In this document: positions 1 through 6,186 of the stretch, piece by piece
Layout of the letters: the number at the start of each line of letters is the position of its first letter
Position numbering within the stretch: the first letter of the stretch is position 1
Assembly: GCA_903912795.1 (NCBI GenBank)
Contig: CAIWIS010000425.1
Location: 1-6,186, forward strand
DNA from: an uncultured Bacteroidales bacterium
GTDB taxonomy: Bacteria > Bacteroidota > Bacteroidia > Bacteroidales > Paludibacteraceae
Length of the DNA stretch: 6,186 nt
Reading direction: 5' to 3'
Notes under the pieces: model-generated
Database searches by the model: none
Told to the model about the DNA's origin: nothing
What the model saw: the letters and a program-made list of their open reading frames with translations, nothing else
Made by a program: the position numbers and the translations under genes

Positions 1-930
1 ACTATTCCATTTTCGGCTAGTGTTGGAAATTTGGCAAAAGGAATTGTTGACTGTGCCATTCAAGCCGATTATTTAATAAATATGGCGCTAATTAAAGGAC
101 ATGGTGGTCAAGGGGTAACACTATGTGGTAAAAATTGGTACGGCGCTACAAGTATCTACAGCGACTATAGACTAAATGCACATAATAATTTTAGTGCGGC
201 ATCCGATGGTTCAAACCGGCACATGACATTTGTAGATTATATGGGGCATAAACATTTAGGTGAGAAATCCATGCTTTTTATGATTGATGCAATTTATGCT
301 ACTAAGGGTGTAAGTGGCACTCCGTCAGTTAGATGGCAAAAGGCTCCTTTTAACAACCGTTGGCCATCATCACTCTTTGTATCGCAAGATGGTGTTGCTA
401 TTGATGCTGTTGGTATTGACTTTCTCAGATCTGAGTGGACTGATTTACCAGATATGTTGAACTGCGAAAAATATTTAATAGAAGCTGCACAAGCCAACAA
501 TCCGCCATCGCAGGTTTTTTATGATGCTGAAAAAGATGGTGTGCGGTGCAAAAGTTTAGGAACCTATGAAAGCTGGAATAATTCAACTGAAAAAAAATAT
601 AGTCGTAATTTGGGTATAAATAACGGAATTGAGTTAAATATGTATGATTTAACAGTAACTTCATTTCCATCATTTGAAAAATCCGGAAATGACTTTTCCA
701 TGTGTCCAAACCCACTTTCTTTAGAATCCACACTTACTATAAAGCTTCATGTTAAGGGAAAATTTACTTTAACAATTTCAAACATGAGGGGGCATACTGT
801 TTATACTAAATTTTTGAAGAATGAGACAACAATAAATATTGCCATAAAAGATATTTTGAAAAGCGGTGTTTATATTGTTTCCTTAAGTTCGGAAGGATCT
901 ATTGTAACTCAAAAATTAATTATTAGATAA
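1..930 (+). CDS. DUF362-family protein with T9SS C-terminal sorting tail (5' partial)
   Basis: The reading frame is open from the first base, so this is the last 309 residues of a longer protein whose start lies upstream; a TTG at 31 is in frame but is internal. Residues about 20-50 (window numbering) carry the DUF362-like core: a D-Y-L-I-N strand, then K32-G-H34 and a G-K44-N45-W-Y-G48 motif matching the usual K-x-H...T...K-N-x-x-G pattern. The core continues to about residue 145, with a D-G-V-A-I-D-A-V-G segment near 130 that is typical of the family. No ferredoxin-type cysteine cluster is present; the five cysteines are scattered. The last 85 or so residues form a Por-secretion (type A) sorting domain: C-P-N-P at 235-238 where Y-P-N-P is usual, then beta-strands, an S-G-V-Y-I-V-S-L turn and a basic end (K-L-I-I-R). 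The biochemical role of DUF362 proteins is poorly known, and I assign no reaction. The tail implies export across the outer membrane. The next gene follows closely on the same strand. Confidence 0.82.
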   Translation, partial: TIPFSASVGNLAKGIVDCAIQADYLINMALIKGHGGQGVTLCGKNWYGATSIYSDYRLNAHNNFSAASDGSNRHMTFVDYMGHKHLGEKSMLFMIDAIYATKGVSGTPSVRWQKAPFNNRWPSSLFVSQDGVAIDAVGIDFLRSEWTDLPDMLNCEKYLIEAAQANNPPSQVFYDAEKDGVRCKSLGTYESWNNSTEKKYSRNLGINNGIELNMYDLTVTSFPSFEKSGNDFSMCPNPLSLESTLTIKLHVKGKFTLTISNMRGHTVYTKFLKNETTINIAIKDILKSGVYIVSLSSEGSIVTQKLIIR

Positions 931-979
931 TGCATGTCAGTAGTTGAGAACAAATTCTTGTTACCTGAATTGGGAATCA

Positions 980-3313
980 ATGAAGCAAACGGAGGAATTT
1001 TATAATTTATTATTTAAAAGAATATATTTAAAAGTGAAAAAAATATCAACGCAAAAAAGTATAACTTTTTTAAAATCAGGAGTAGTATTTATATGCTTTT
1101 TAGCATTGCAATTGTTTAACAACCAGCATGTTTTTGCCCAAGACCCATTTGCTGCTTATTTAAATAGCATACCGACTGTGGCGCAGGAAATAAGTACAAC
1201 AAATTCCGGAACCGGTTCAGCTGCAATTACCACTAAGAGATTTACTTTTAAATCGAAAGGAGATGTAAATACAATATATGCTATAATGGTTTATCCACAA
1301 GCAACTGGAGTATATCCTGGTATTATGATTTATCATGGTGGTGGTGGGTATGCAGAGGGGCTTTTACCTGAACTTCAAAAATTTGCAGCGCTTGGTTATG
1401 TAACTCTTGGTATTGATGAGCCATCCATTGCCAATAAAACCTTAACTTCTTCATATTCAACCGGACCATGGACATCTGCAGCAGCCGGAGAAGGTCCTCG
1501 TTTCAATGTTACAGGCGGCGCTCAAAACAGTACGCTTTGCGATGCAGTGGTTGCTTCTGTGGAGGCATTCAATCTTTTAAGTTCGCAAGGAAATGTAGAT
1601 GCTAGTAAAATGGGAGTAACCGGTCTTTCATGGGGCGGATATTTGACCACCATGATATCTGGTTTGCTTGGTTATAAAGTAAAAGCGGCATACTCTTCAT
1701 TTGGCTGTGGTTTTTACGATGCAGGATCATTTTGGTCAAACACAATAGCTGCTATGTCGGCATCAGACAGAACCGTTTGGTTAACCTATTTAGATGCAGG
1801 CCGCCGTACTTCTGGAATTACAGCTCCGTATTTTATTGAGCAGCCTACAAACGATACGTTTTTTTGGCCTGAGGCAGTCCAAGGCACTCTGGATGCAATA
1901 CCCGGTAACAAGAACCGTTTTATCATGGCTAATATCAACCATACTTTGATTCCAACATCAGGCACAATGAAGCAACTTTTTATGAATTACCATTTAAAAG
2001 GTGTAGGTAGTCCTTTTGGTACCATTGACATTACAAGTACAGAACCTCAGAATGATGGAAGTCTGAATGTAACTATAAATGTCAATTTACCTGCAGGAAT
2101 TACAGTTTCAGAGCTCAGTTTATATTATTGCGAGCAAGCAATTAATTGGCAAACACGCCTTTGGAAACCTCTTACAGCTACACTAATCGCAGGAACTACG
2201 TATAGAGCAAATATTTCGGCAAATTTAATCAACCAGGCAGTTAATTATTATGCCAATATGGTTGATTCCAGACAGGTACAAACTTCCAGTAAAATGTATA
2301 TTACAAAACCTGAACCTGTAACAGGGGTATCTGTTTTACCTGAAGTTGCAACGGTAAATATTGGTGCAACGCAACAAATTTCCGCAACAGTATTACCTGC
2401 AAATGTAATTAGTAATATGGCCGCAAATTGGACTTCAAGTAATACAAGCGTTGCTACAATAAATGCTGCTGGTCTGGTGACAGGTGTAGCGGTAGGAACT
2501 GCTACAATTACTGCAACCGCAAAGGATGGTGGATTTACTGCATCTTCACTAATAACTGTTACACCAGCCCCTGCAAGTGATATAATCTCAAACTGCGATG
2601 TCATTTCAGGTTGGCTATCAGGGAATACATTAACTCTAAATACAACCGATCAAAAAGAAGGATCGGGTTGTTTGCAATCAATAGGATCCAAAACAGATGA
2701 ATTTAAGAAGATTTTTGCGCCCGCATTAAATACAGGCGTGACTGCTGCCACAGGGAAACTCCAGTTCTGGTATTATGTATCAGATATTAGTCTTTTTTCG
2801 GCAAATAATCAGGTTGAATTTGGAAGCGGCGGAGCTGCGGATGTTAATGAATATATGTGGCCAATTGGTACTTTAGTAAATGGATGGAATCTAATAACCT
2901 TGCCATTTAGTACTGCAAGTATTACGGGAGGAACACCCAATTTAAGTAGTATGAATTGGTTACGAATTTATCATGTCAAAACAGGTTCAGTAACTACTAA
3001 AATCGATAATATTATAGTATTATCAGGTAATCCAAACTCTGTGACTACAATTAAAAACGAAAAGCAATCTGTTGAAATTTACCCCAATCCTATGACTGAG
3101 AAATCTTTTAAAATTAAATTCACCGGATATGAAGAACAGGAAAAAACAGATATTCAAATATCCACAATTGATGGCAAGCTTGTTTACCAAAAACTTCATT
3201 ATGGAAATGAAACTCTTGAAATTGCTACCGCAGGTTTACTTAGAAATTCAGTTTACCTTGTTGCGGTAAGGTCAAAACACTTAAATACCATTAATAAATT
3301 AATTGTTCAATAA
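980..3313 (+). CDS. Secreted alpha/beta-hydrolase (esterase-like) with BIG2, CBM-like and T9SS sorting domains
   Basis: Residues are numbered from the TTG at 944. A Sec signal peptide has its hydrophobic core at about 46-58 and an A-Q cleavage site after 65. Residues about 90-360 are an alpha/beta-hydrolase resembling dienelactone hydrolase, acetyl-xylan esterase and PhoPQ-activated proteins: oxyanion H-G-G-G-G at 131-135, nucleophile elbow G-L-S229-W-G-G, probable acid D304 (N-D-T) and histidine H333 (N-H-T). An all-beta segment follows at 365-455, then a bacterial Ig-like BIG2 domain at about 459-541 with the classic W-T-S-S-N...V-A-T-I-N...G-L-V-T-G-V pattern. At 545-695 is a beta-sandwich resembling a carbohydrate-binding module (C551 and C576, W and Y rich). 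The last 80 residues are a T9SS type A sorting tail with Y-P-N-P at 713-716. It probably removes ester groups from a polysaccharide at the cell surface; the ester is unknown. Start: ATG at 980 is chosen over TTG at 944. GTG at 1034 would give a compact signal peptide beginning K-K-I-S and remains possible. Confidence 0.85.
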   Translation: MKQTEEFYNLLFKRIYLKVKKISTQKSITFLKSGVVFICFLALQLFNNQHVFAQDPFAAYLNSIPTVAQEISTTNSGTGSAAITTKRFTFKSKGDVNTIYAIMVYPQATGVYPGIMIYHGGGGYAEGLLPELQKFAALGYVTLGIDEPSIANKTLTSSYSTGPWTSAAAGEGPRFNVTGGAQNSTLCDAVVASVEAFNLLSSQGNVDASKMGVTGLSWGGYLTTMISGLLGYKVKAAYSSFGCGFYDAGSFWSNTIAAMSASDRTVWLTYLDAGRRTSGITAPYFIEQPTNDTFFWPEAVQGTLDAIPGNKNRFIMANINHTLIPTSGTMKQLFMNYHLKGVGSPFGTIDITSTEPQNDGSLNVTINVNLPAGITVSELSLYYCEQAINWQTRLWKPLTATLIAGTTYRANISANLINQAVNYYANMVDSRQVQTSSKMYITKPEPVTGVSVLPEVATVNIGATQQISATVLPANVISNMAANWTSSNTSVATINAAGLVTGVAVGTATITATAKDGGFTASSLITVTPAPASDIISNCDVISGWLSGNTLTLNTTDQKEGSGCLQSIGSKTDEFKKIFAPALNTGVTAATGKLQFWYYVSDISLFSANNQVEFGSGGAADVNEYMWPIGTLVNGWNLITLPFSTASITGGTPNLSSMNWLRIYHVKTGSVTTKIDNIIVLSGNPNSVTTIKNEKQSVEIYPNPMTEKSFKIKFTGYEEQEKTDIQISTIDGKLVYQKLHYGNETLEIATAGLLRNSVYLVAVRSKHLNTINKLIVQ

Positions 3314-3416
3314 TCTATTAGTAATCACATTTTTTGTTGTTGATTATTTGTTTGATAATTAAAATTAATAATTAAACGTAAAAATATTTTGAAAATAAAT
3401 TTTTGATAATTCTAAA
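3314..3416. other. AT-rich spacer between the esterase and GH43-like genes
   Basis: This 103-bp gap is strongly AT-rich and holds no plausible coding frame. It is long enough to end one transcript and start another, so the GH43-like and sulfatase genes may have their own promoter. I looked for the Bacteroidota -7 element (TAnnTTTG) with an upstream TTG. The nearest candidates (ATATTTTG at 3384-3391, AATTTTTG at 3398-3405) do not match well and lack a correctly spaced partner. No Shine-Dalgarno site precedes the ATG at 3417; the sequence before it is A/T-rich, as is common in this phylum. Confidence 0.4.
3322..3346 (+). terminator. Weak stem-loop after the esterase gene, possible terminator
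   Basis: TAATCA at 3322-3327 pairs with TGATTA at 3341-3346. Two further pairs (C3328-G3339, A3329-T3338) form across a one-base bulge and leave a T-rich loop of about 8 bases. It begins 9 bases after the stop codon and is followed by T-rich sequence. The stem is short and AT-rich, so it could arise by chance in such a spacer. The call rests mainly on position. Confidence 0.22.
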
Positions 3417-4364
3417 ATGAATAATTACAAGTTTGAATCGAGGTTTTTTGGTTTTGTCTTTATAGCTTTTTTGCTATCTATATGCAACTTAGCATCTCAG
3501 AACCTTGATAAGCATCAATTAAAGAATATAAAGAATCCAGTGATTGACGAGCCAGGCATGTCTGATCCACATGTACTTGTGATTAAAAAAACATGTTATC
3601 TGTTTACTGGTCATGATATTGGCATTGGTGTTCCTGATTGGATTATGCCCGATTGGAGAATATACAAATCGTCTGATTTAAAGAAGTGGAAACAGGTAGG
3701 TACAATCAGACCTGATGATAATTTGATGGGCAAAGGCAATACCAATTGTTGGGCAGGCGATATTGTAGCGCGTAATGGGAAGTATTATTGGTATTACTCA
3801 AACCGAAAAATTGGTACAGGGGTAATGGTTGCAAAAAACCCCGAAGGCCCTTACAAAGAAGCATTGGGTAAATACATTGTTGATTCCTTCGACCCAACCA
3901 TTTTTGTGGACGATGACAATAAACCCTACATTATTTATGGCGAACATACCTATAAAATTGCCCGATTAAAGGATTCGATGATCGAATTGGACGAAGAGCC
4001 CAACGTAATTGTTATAAATAAAACAAAATTTTTTCCAAGTGCTGATAAAAATTCGTTGCATAAACACAATGGGGTTTACTATTTATGCACATCGGGTTAC
4101 TATGCTACATCCAAAAATATTTATGGACCATACGAAACTCAAGGCCTTGTAGGGAAAGGCTATGGCATTGAAACAGGTTATGCCCATGGCGAATTTTTTG
4201 TATGGAAAGGTGATTGGTATCACACTTGGTGCAGATATCAAAATAGGTCGATTGACCGAATGCGCGATTGTTTTATAGCTCCAACTTACTTTGATGAGAA
4301 TGGAAACATGTACGACGACCTAAGGAATATAAATGAAAAATACAAAGGGCCAGGAACCTATTAA
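3417..4364 (+). CDS. Secreted GH43-like five-bladed beta-propeller glycosidase with altered acid residue
   Basis: A 315-residue protein with an N-terminal Sec signal peptide (hydrophobic residues about 10-22, probable cleavage in S-I-C-N-L-A-S/Q-N near residue 27). There is no T9SS tail, so the periplasm is the likely location. The rest fits a single glycoside hydrolase family 43 propeller: S-D50-P-H (expected general base), R-I-Y-K-S-S-D-L-K-K-W (81-91), C-W-A-G-D (111-115), N-G-K-Y-Y-W-Y-Y (120-127), F-D159-P-T-I-F-V-D-D-D-N (expected pKa-modulating Asp), H-K-H-N-G-V-Y-Y-L (215-223), G-P-Y-E, and A-H257-G-E near the usual metal-site His. In GH43 the general acid Glu normally lies six residues before the Lys of the K-x-x-G-x-Y-Y motif; here that position is D210. 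The activity could therefore be shifted or lost, or another residue may serve. Typical substrates of the family are arabinosides, xylosides or galactosides; the substrate here is unknown. The sulfatase gene starts 6 bp after the stop, which indicates one operon. The start is the first ATG and gives a complete signal peptide. Confidence 0.85.
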   Translation: MNNYKFESRFFGFVFIAFLLSICNLASQNLDKHQLKNIKNPVIDEPGMSDPHVLVIKKTCYLFTGHDIGIGVPDWIMPDWRIYKSSDLKKWKQVGTIRPDDNLMGKGNTNCWAGDIVARNGKYYWYYSNRKIGTGVMVAKNPEGPYKEALGKYIVDSFDPTIFVDDDNKPYIIYGEHTYKIARLKDSMIELDEEPNVIVINKTKFFPSADKNSLHKHNGVYYLCTSGYYATSKNIYGPYETQGLVGKGYGIETGYAHGEFFVWKGDWYHTWCRYQNRSIDRMRDCFIAPTYFDENGNMYDDLRNINEKYKGPGTY

Positions 4365-4370
4365 TTTCAG

Positions 4371-5963
4371 ATGAAAATAACAAAAACTACAATTGTTGTC
4401 GGTACGGGCTCTATGCTTTCGTTGTTAAATATCGGCATGGCAACTGCCAAAAAGAAACCCAACCTGCTGTTTATAATGACAGATCAGCAGCGATTTGATG
4501 CACTCAGCATTGCTGGTAATTCTGTACTTAAAACTCCAAATCTCGACCGTTTAGCAAAACAAGGTGTGTTTTTTAAAAATGCTTATACCCAGTGTGCCGT
4601 TTCGGGACCAACACGATCATGCATTCTTACGGGCACTACGGTCGAAAACAATGGGGTAAGAACAAATGATCTCACTTATTCTGCTCAAAAAGAAGGATTA
4701 ATGATCATGCCCACTTTTGATGAAATCCTTTCCGAAAATGGCTATCGTTGTGAGTATTACGGCAAATGGCACTCGTTGTCTTCTCATGCCGAGATATATA
4801 AAAACCCGTTGCAAAAGGCCAAAAATGGGAAATCCGTTTTTGGATCTGGGGGACAAACTCATATTTATAAGGATTTTTTGGATCAATATTCACCGGCACG
4901 AGAATTAAAAGAAGGCGAATTAATAGATGGGATGACAAATAGACCTTACAAGCCAAATCCGCTCGATTATACTTTTGAGAATACGAATACCGAAGCGAAT
5001 TCAAAAAAAGTAAAGTCAAGTCAGGCAGAGCTTCACGGAGAGTTAATGCTTGACAAAGAATATACACTCACAGCGTTTCAGGCAAAACAAACCATCGAGG
5101 CCCTTGAACGGTTAAAGGATTCTATATTCAGCATTACTTGTTCTTTCCATTTTCCACATGCTCCCATGTTGCCTACCAAACCTTATGCAAGTATGTATCC
5201 GGCAAAAGATATGTTGTCTCCGGTTAGTATTTCCGATAATATGGAAAATTCGCCATATAAAGCTGCAAATGGTCGCTTAAATTCCCCAAGATATTCCGAC
5301 CCAGAAAAAATCAAGTACATGATCTCCAATTACTATGGACTTGTTACAGAAGTTGATGACTGGGTAGGTAAAATTTTAGATAAATTGGACGAACTAGGTT
5401 TGGCTGAAAATACACTTGTGATATTTACCAGCGATCATGGCGAAATGCTTGGTGCACACGGATTAAGAGAGAAGAATATATTTCTCGAAGAATCTTCACA
5501 TATTCCTTTGTTTCTGAGATTTCCTGGTAAAATTAAACCGAATACGAATGTAAAAGGGTATGTGTCAACTATCGATTTGTTTGCCACAATTATGGATTAT
5601 CTGAAAATTGGAAAACATAAATCGGATGGAAAAAGCCTGAAAGGACTGATAAAAGGTACTGATAAAGAACATGGAAAATATGTAGTTACAGAATGGGATT
5701 ATCGCGGCGATACGGAATCAAATTATATGATTTTAAAAGATGGTTGGAAATTAATTATTCCGTATTCCGAAAATTCTAAAGTTCTGAATGCTATGTATAA
5801 TCTCAACAATGATCCTTACGAAATGAATAACCTGATTGGCAAAAATCCCGAAAGAGAGAAATTTGCTGGTAAAGCAGAAGAACTTCGTAAGTGTCTGCTT
5901 GAATGGCTGCTCAAGAATAAATCGAAACATTATGAGGGTGTTGAAAAAAGGAAACTGTACTAA
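4371..5963 (+). CDS. Secreted S1-family (formylglycine-dependent) sulfatase, serine type
   Basis: A 530-residue alkaline-phosphatase-superfamily sulfatase of usual length, hydrolysing sulfate esters, probably on a glycan. The signal peptide ends at A-T-A (24-26) before K-K-K-P-N. Motifs in order: T-D38-Q39-Q-R metal ligands, the modification motif S78-G-P-T-R82 followed by S-C-I-L-T-G, G-K132-W-H134, F-H260-F-P-H263-A-P, S-D355-H356-G-E metal ligands, K368 (R-E-K-N), and a C-terminal N-L-N-N-D-P-Y-E-M-N-N-L segment typical of S1 enzymes. The residue to be converted to formylglycine is Ser, not Cys (C75 lies three residues too early). Serine-type sulfatases are matured by the radical-SAM enzyme anSME, which is not encoded here. 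With no T9SS tail or lipobox, the protein is likely periplasmic. Its gene follows the GH43-like gene by 6 bp, suggesting that desulfation and glycosidic cleavage act on the same oligosaccharide. The S1 subfamily and the sulfate position cannot be told by eye. Confidence 0.94.
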   Translation: MKITKTTIVVGTGSMLSLLNIGMATAKKKPNLLFIMTDQQRFDALSIAGNSVLKTPNLDRLAKQGVFFKNAYTQCAVSGPTRSCILTGTTVENNGVRTNDLTYSAQKEGLMIMPTFDEILSENGYRCEYYGKWHSLSSHAEIYKNPLQKAKNGKSVFGSGGQTHIYKDFLDQYSPARELKEGELIDGMTNRPYKPNPLDYTFENTNTEANSKKVKSSQAELHGELMLDKEYTLTAFQAKQTIEALERLKDSIFSITCSFHFPHAPMLPTKPYASMYPAKDMLSPVSISDNMENSPYKAANGRLNSPRYSDPEKIKYMISNYYGLVTEVDDWVGKILDKLDELGLAENTLVIFTSDHGEMLGAHGLREKNIFLEESSHIPLFLRFPGKIKPNTNVKGYVSTIDLFATIMDYLKIGKHKSDGKSLKGLIKGTDKEHGKYVVTEWDYRGDTESNYMILKDGWKLIIPYSENSKVLNAMYNLNNDPYEMNNLIGKNPEREKFAGKAEELRKCLLEWLLKNKSKHYEGVEKRKLY

Positions 5964-5980
5964 ATTATGGTTTTGTGATT

Positions 5981-6030
5981 AATTATGTGTTTTTTTATAG
6001 TATAAAACTCAAAAAACACAAATAATTATT
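5981..6030. terminator. AT-rich stem-loop after the sulfatase gene, possible terminator
   Basis: GTGTTTTTT at 5987-5995 is a perfect 9-bp complement of AAAAAACAC at 6011-6019. AATTAT at 5981-5986 extends the stem with ATAATT at 6022-6027 across a two-base bulge (6020-6021). The loop is about 15 bases (5996-6010). It begins 17 bases after the sulfatase stop and is followed by ATTTTAT, so a rho-independent-like terminator or transcript-stabilising hairpin is plausible. There is almost no GC in the stem and no strong T-run after it, so termination is not assured. Confidence 0.42.
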
Positions 6031-6083
6031 TTATCCGCAAAGTTGCATTTACCAATTGAACTTTCAAAAAAATTATTAATATC

Positions 6084-6186
6084 ATGAAAATTTCAAACCA
6101 ATACTTAATACTTACTGGTGTTTCCTTATTAGGAAGTTTTCCAACTGCATCAGTTTTGGCAAAGAGCAAAAGTGCTCAGCCAAATG
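6084..6186 (+). CDS. N-terminus of a secreted protein, possibly a second sulfatase (3' partial)
   Basis: An ATG at 6084 opens a frame that runs unbroken for 34 codons to the window edge. The residues form a Sec signal peptide: M-K-I-S start, hydrophobic core from about residue 8 to 17, and a probable cleavage site after S-V-L-A (23-26), followed by K-S-K-S-A-Q-P-N. The layout closely parallels the preceding sulfatase leader (M-K-I-T start, A-x-A/K-K-K, then P-N just before the first sulfatase strand), so another S1 sulfatase is the best guess, but no catalytic motif is inside the window. The 120-bp spacer upstream holds a stem-loop. No Shine-Dalgarno site is visible; the sequence before the ATG is A/T-rich. 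Confidence 0.7.
   Translation, partial: MKISNQYLILTGVSLLGSFPTASVLAKSKSAQPN

Noticed and set aside
991..996. GGAGGA, a perfect Shine-Dalgarno-like hexamer
   Set aside because: No start codon lies 5-10 bases downstream (GTG 1034 is 37 bases away), and it encodes Glu codons in the esterase frame from ATG 980.
934..1005. A 23-codon open frame starting at ATG 934 in the gap after the DUF362 gene
   Set aside because: It overlaps the start of the esterase gene in another frame, has no ribosome site and no recognisable motif; chance is enough.
1023..1030. TATATTTA, close to the Bacteroidota -7 element
   Set aside because: It ends 3 bases before GTG 1034, leaving no room for a leader, lacks a spaced -33 element, and such strings are common in AT-rich DNA.
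2248..2604. Minus-strand open frame of about 118 codons opposite the BIG2 region
   Set aside because: It lies wholly inside a well-supported domain on the plus strand, and its Val/Ala-rich translation mirrors the Thr/Asn-rich codons of that domain.
3356..3367. Short palindrome TAATT/AATTA in the 103-bp spacer
   Set aside because: It is built from A and T only in a nearly pure AT region, where such symmetry is expected by chance.
3474..3485. Possible lipobox (L-S-I-C) in the GH43-like signal peptide
   Set aside because: The residue before Cys is Ile and not Gly, Ala or Ser, and a signal peptidase I site ending in A-S before Q-N lies a few residues on.
4705..5067. Minus-strand open frame of about 120 codons within the sulfatase gene
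   Set aside because: The plus strand encodes conserved sulfatase motifs across this stretch, and the antisense translation shows no domain or leader of note.

Overview
The window is a stretch of Bacteroidota (Bacteroidetes) DNA, with every gene on the plus strand and no RNA gene, mobile element or CRISPR array visible. The assignment rests on two type IX secretion (T9SS, Por) C-terminal sorting tails, AT-rich spacers, the absence of clear Shine-Dalgarno sites before the starts, and a cargo of secreted carbohydrate-active enzymes. T9SS tails together with a serine-type sulfatase, which needs the oxygen-independent maturase anSME, would fit an anaerobic or facultative group such as Marinilabiliales/Prolixibacteraceae. 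That placement is inference.

Layout: (1) 1-930, the 3' part of a DUF362-family protein with a T9SS tail. (2) 980-3313 (alternative starts at 944 and 1034), a secreted multidomain protein: alpha/beta-hydrolase (esterase type), all-beta linker, BIG2 domain, carbohydrate-binding-like beta-sandwich, T9SS tail. (3) A 103-bp AT-rich spacer with a weak hairpin. (4) 3417-4364, a secreted GH43-like five-bladed beta-propeller glycosidase in which Asp stands where the general-acid Glu is expected. (5) 4371-5963, a secreted S1-type sulfatase with a serine (S-G-P-T-R) active site, only 6 bp behind the GH43 gene and so very likely co-transcribed. (6) A 120-bp spacer with an AT-rich stem-loop. (7) 6084 to the window edge, the signal peptide of another secreted protein, possibly a second sulfatase.

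Taken together this looks like the inner part of a polysaccharide utilisation locus for a sulfated and probably acylated glycan. The esterase (and perhaps the DUF362 protein) would be exported to the cell surface or medium through T9SS. The GH43-like enzyme and the sulfatases carry only Sec signal peptides, so they would act in the periplasm on imported oligosaccharides. No SusC/SusD pair, regulator or maturase lies in the window, so substrate and control cannot be read from it. The points most worth following are the altered acid position in the GH43-like enzyme and the T9SS-exported DUF362 protein.
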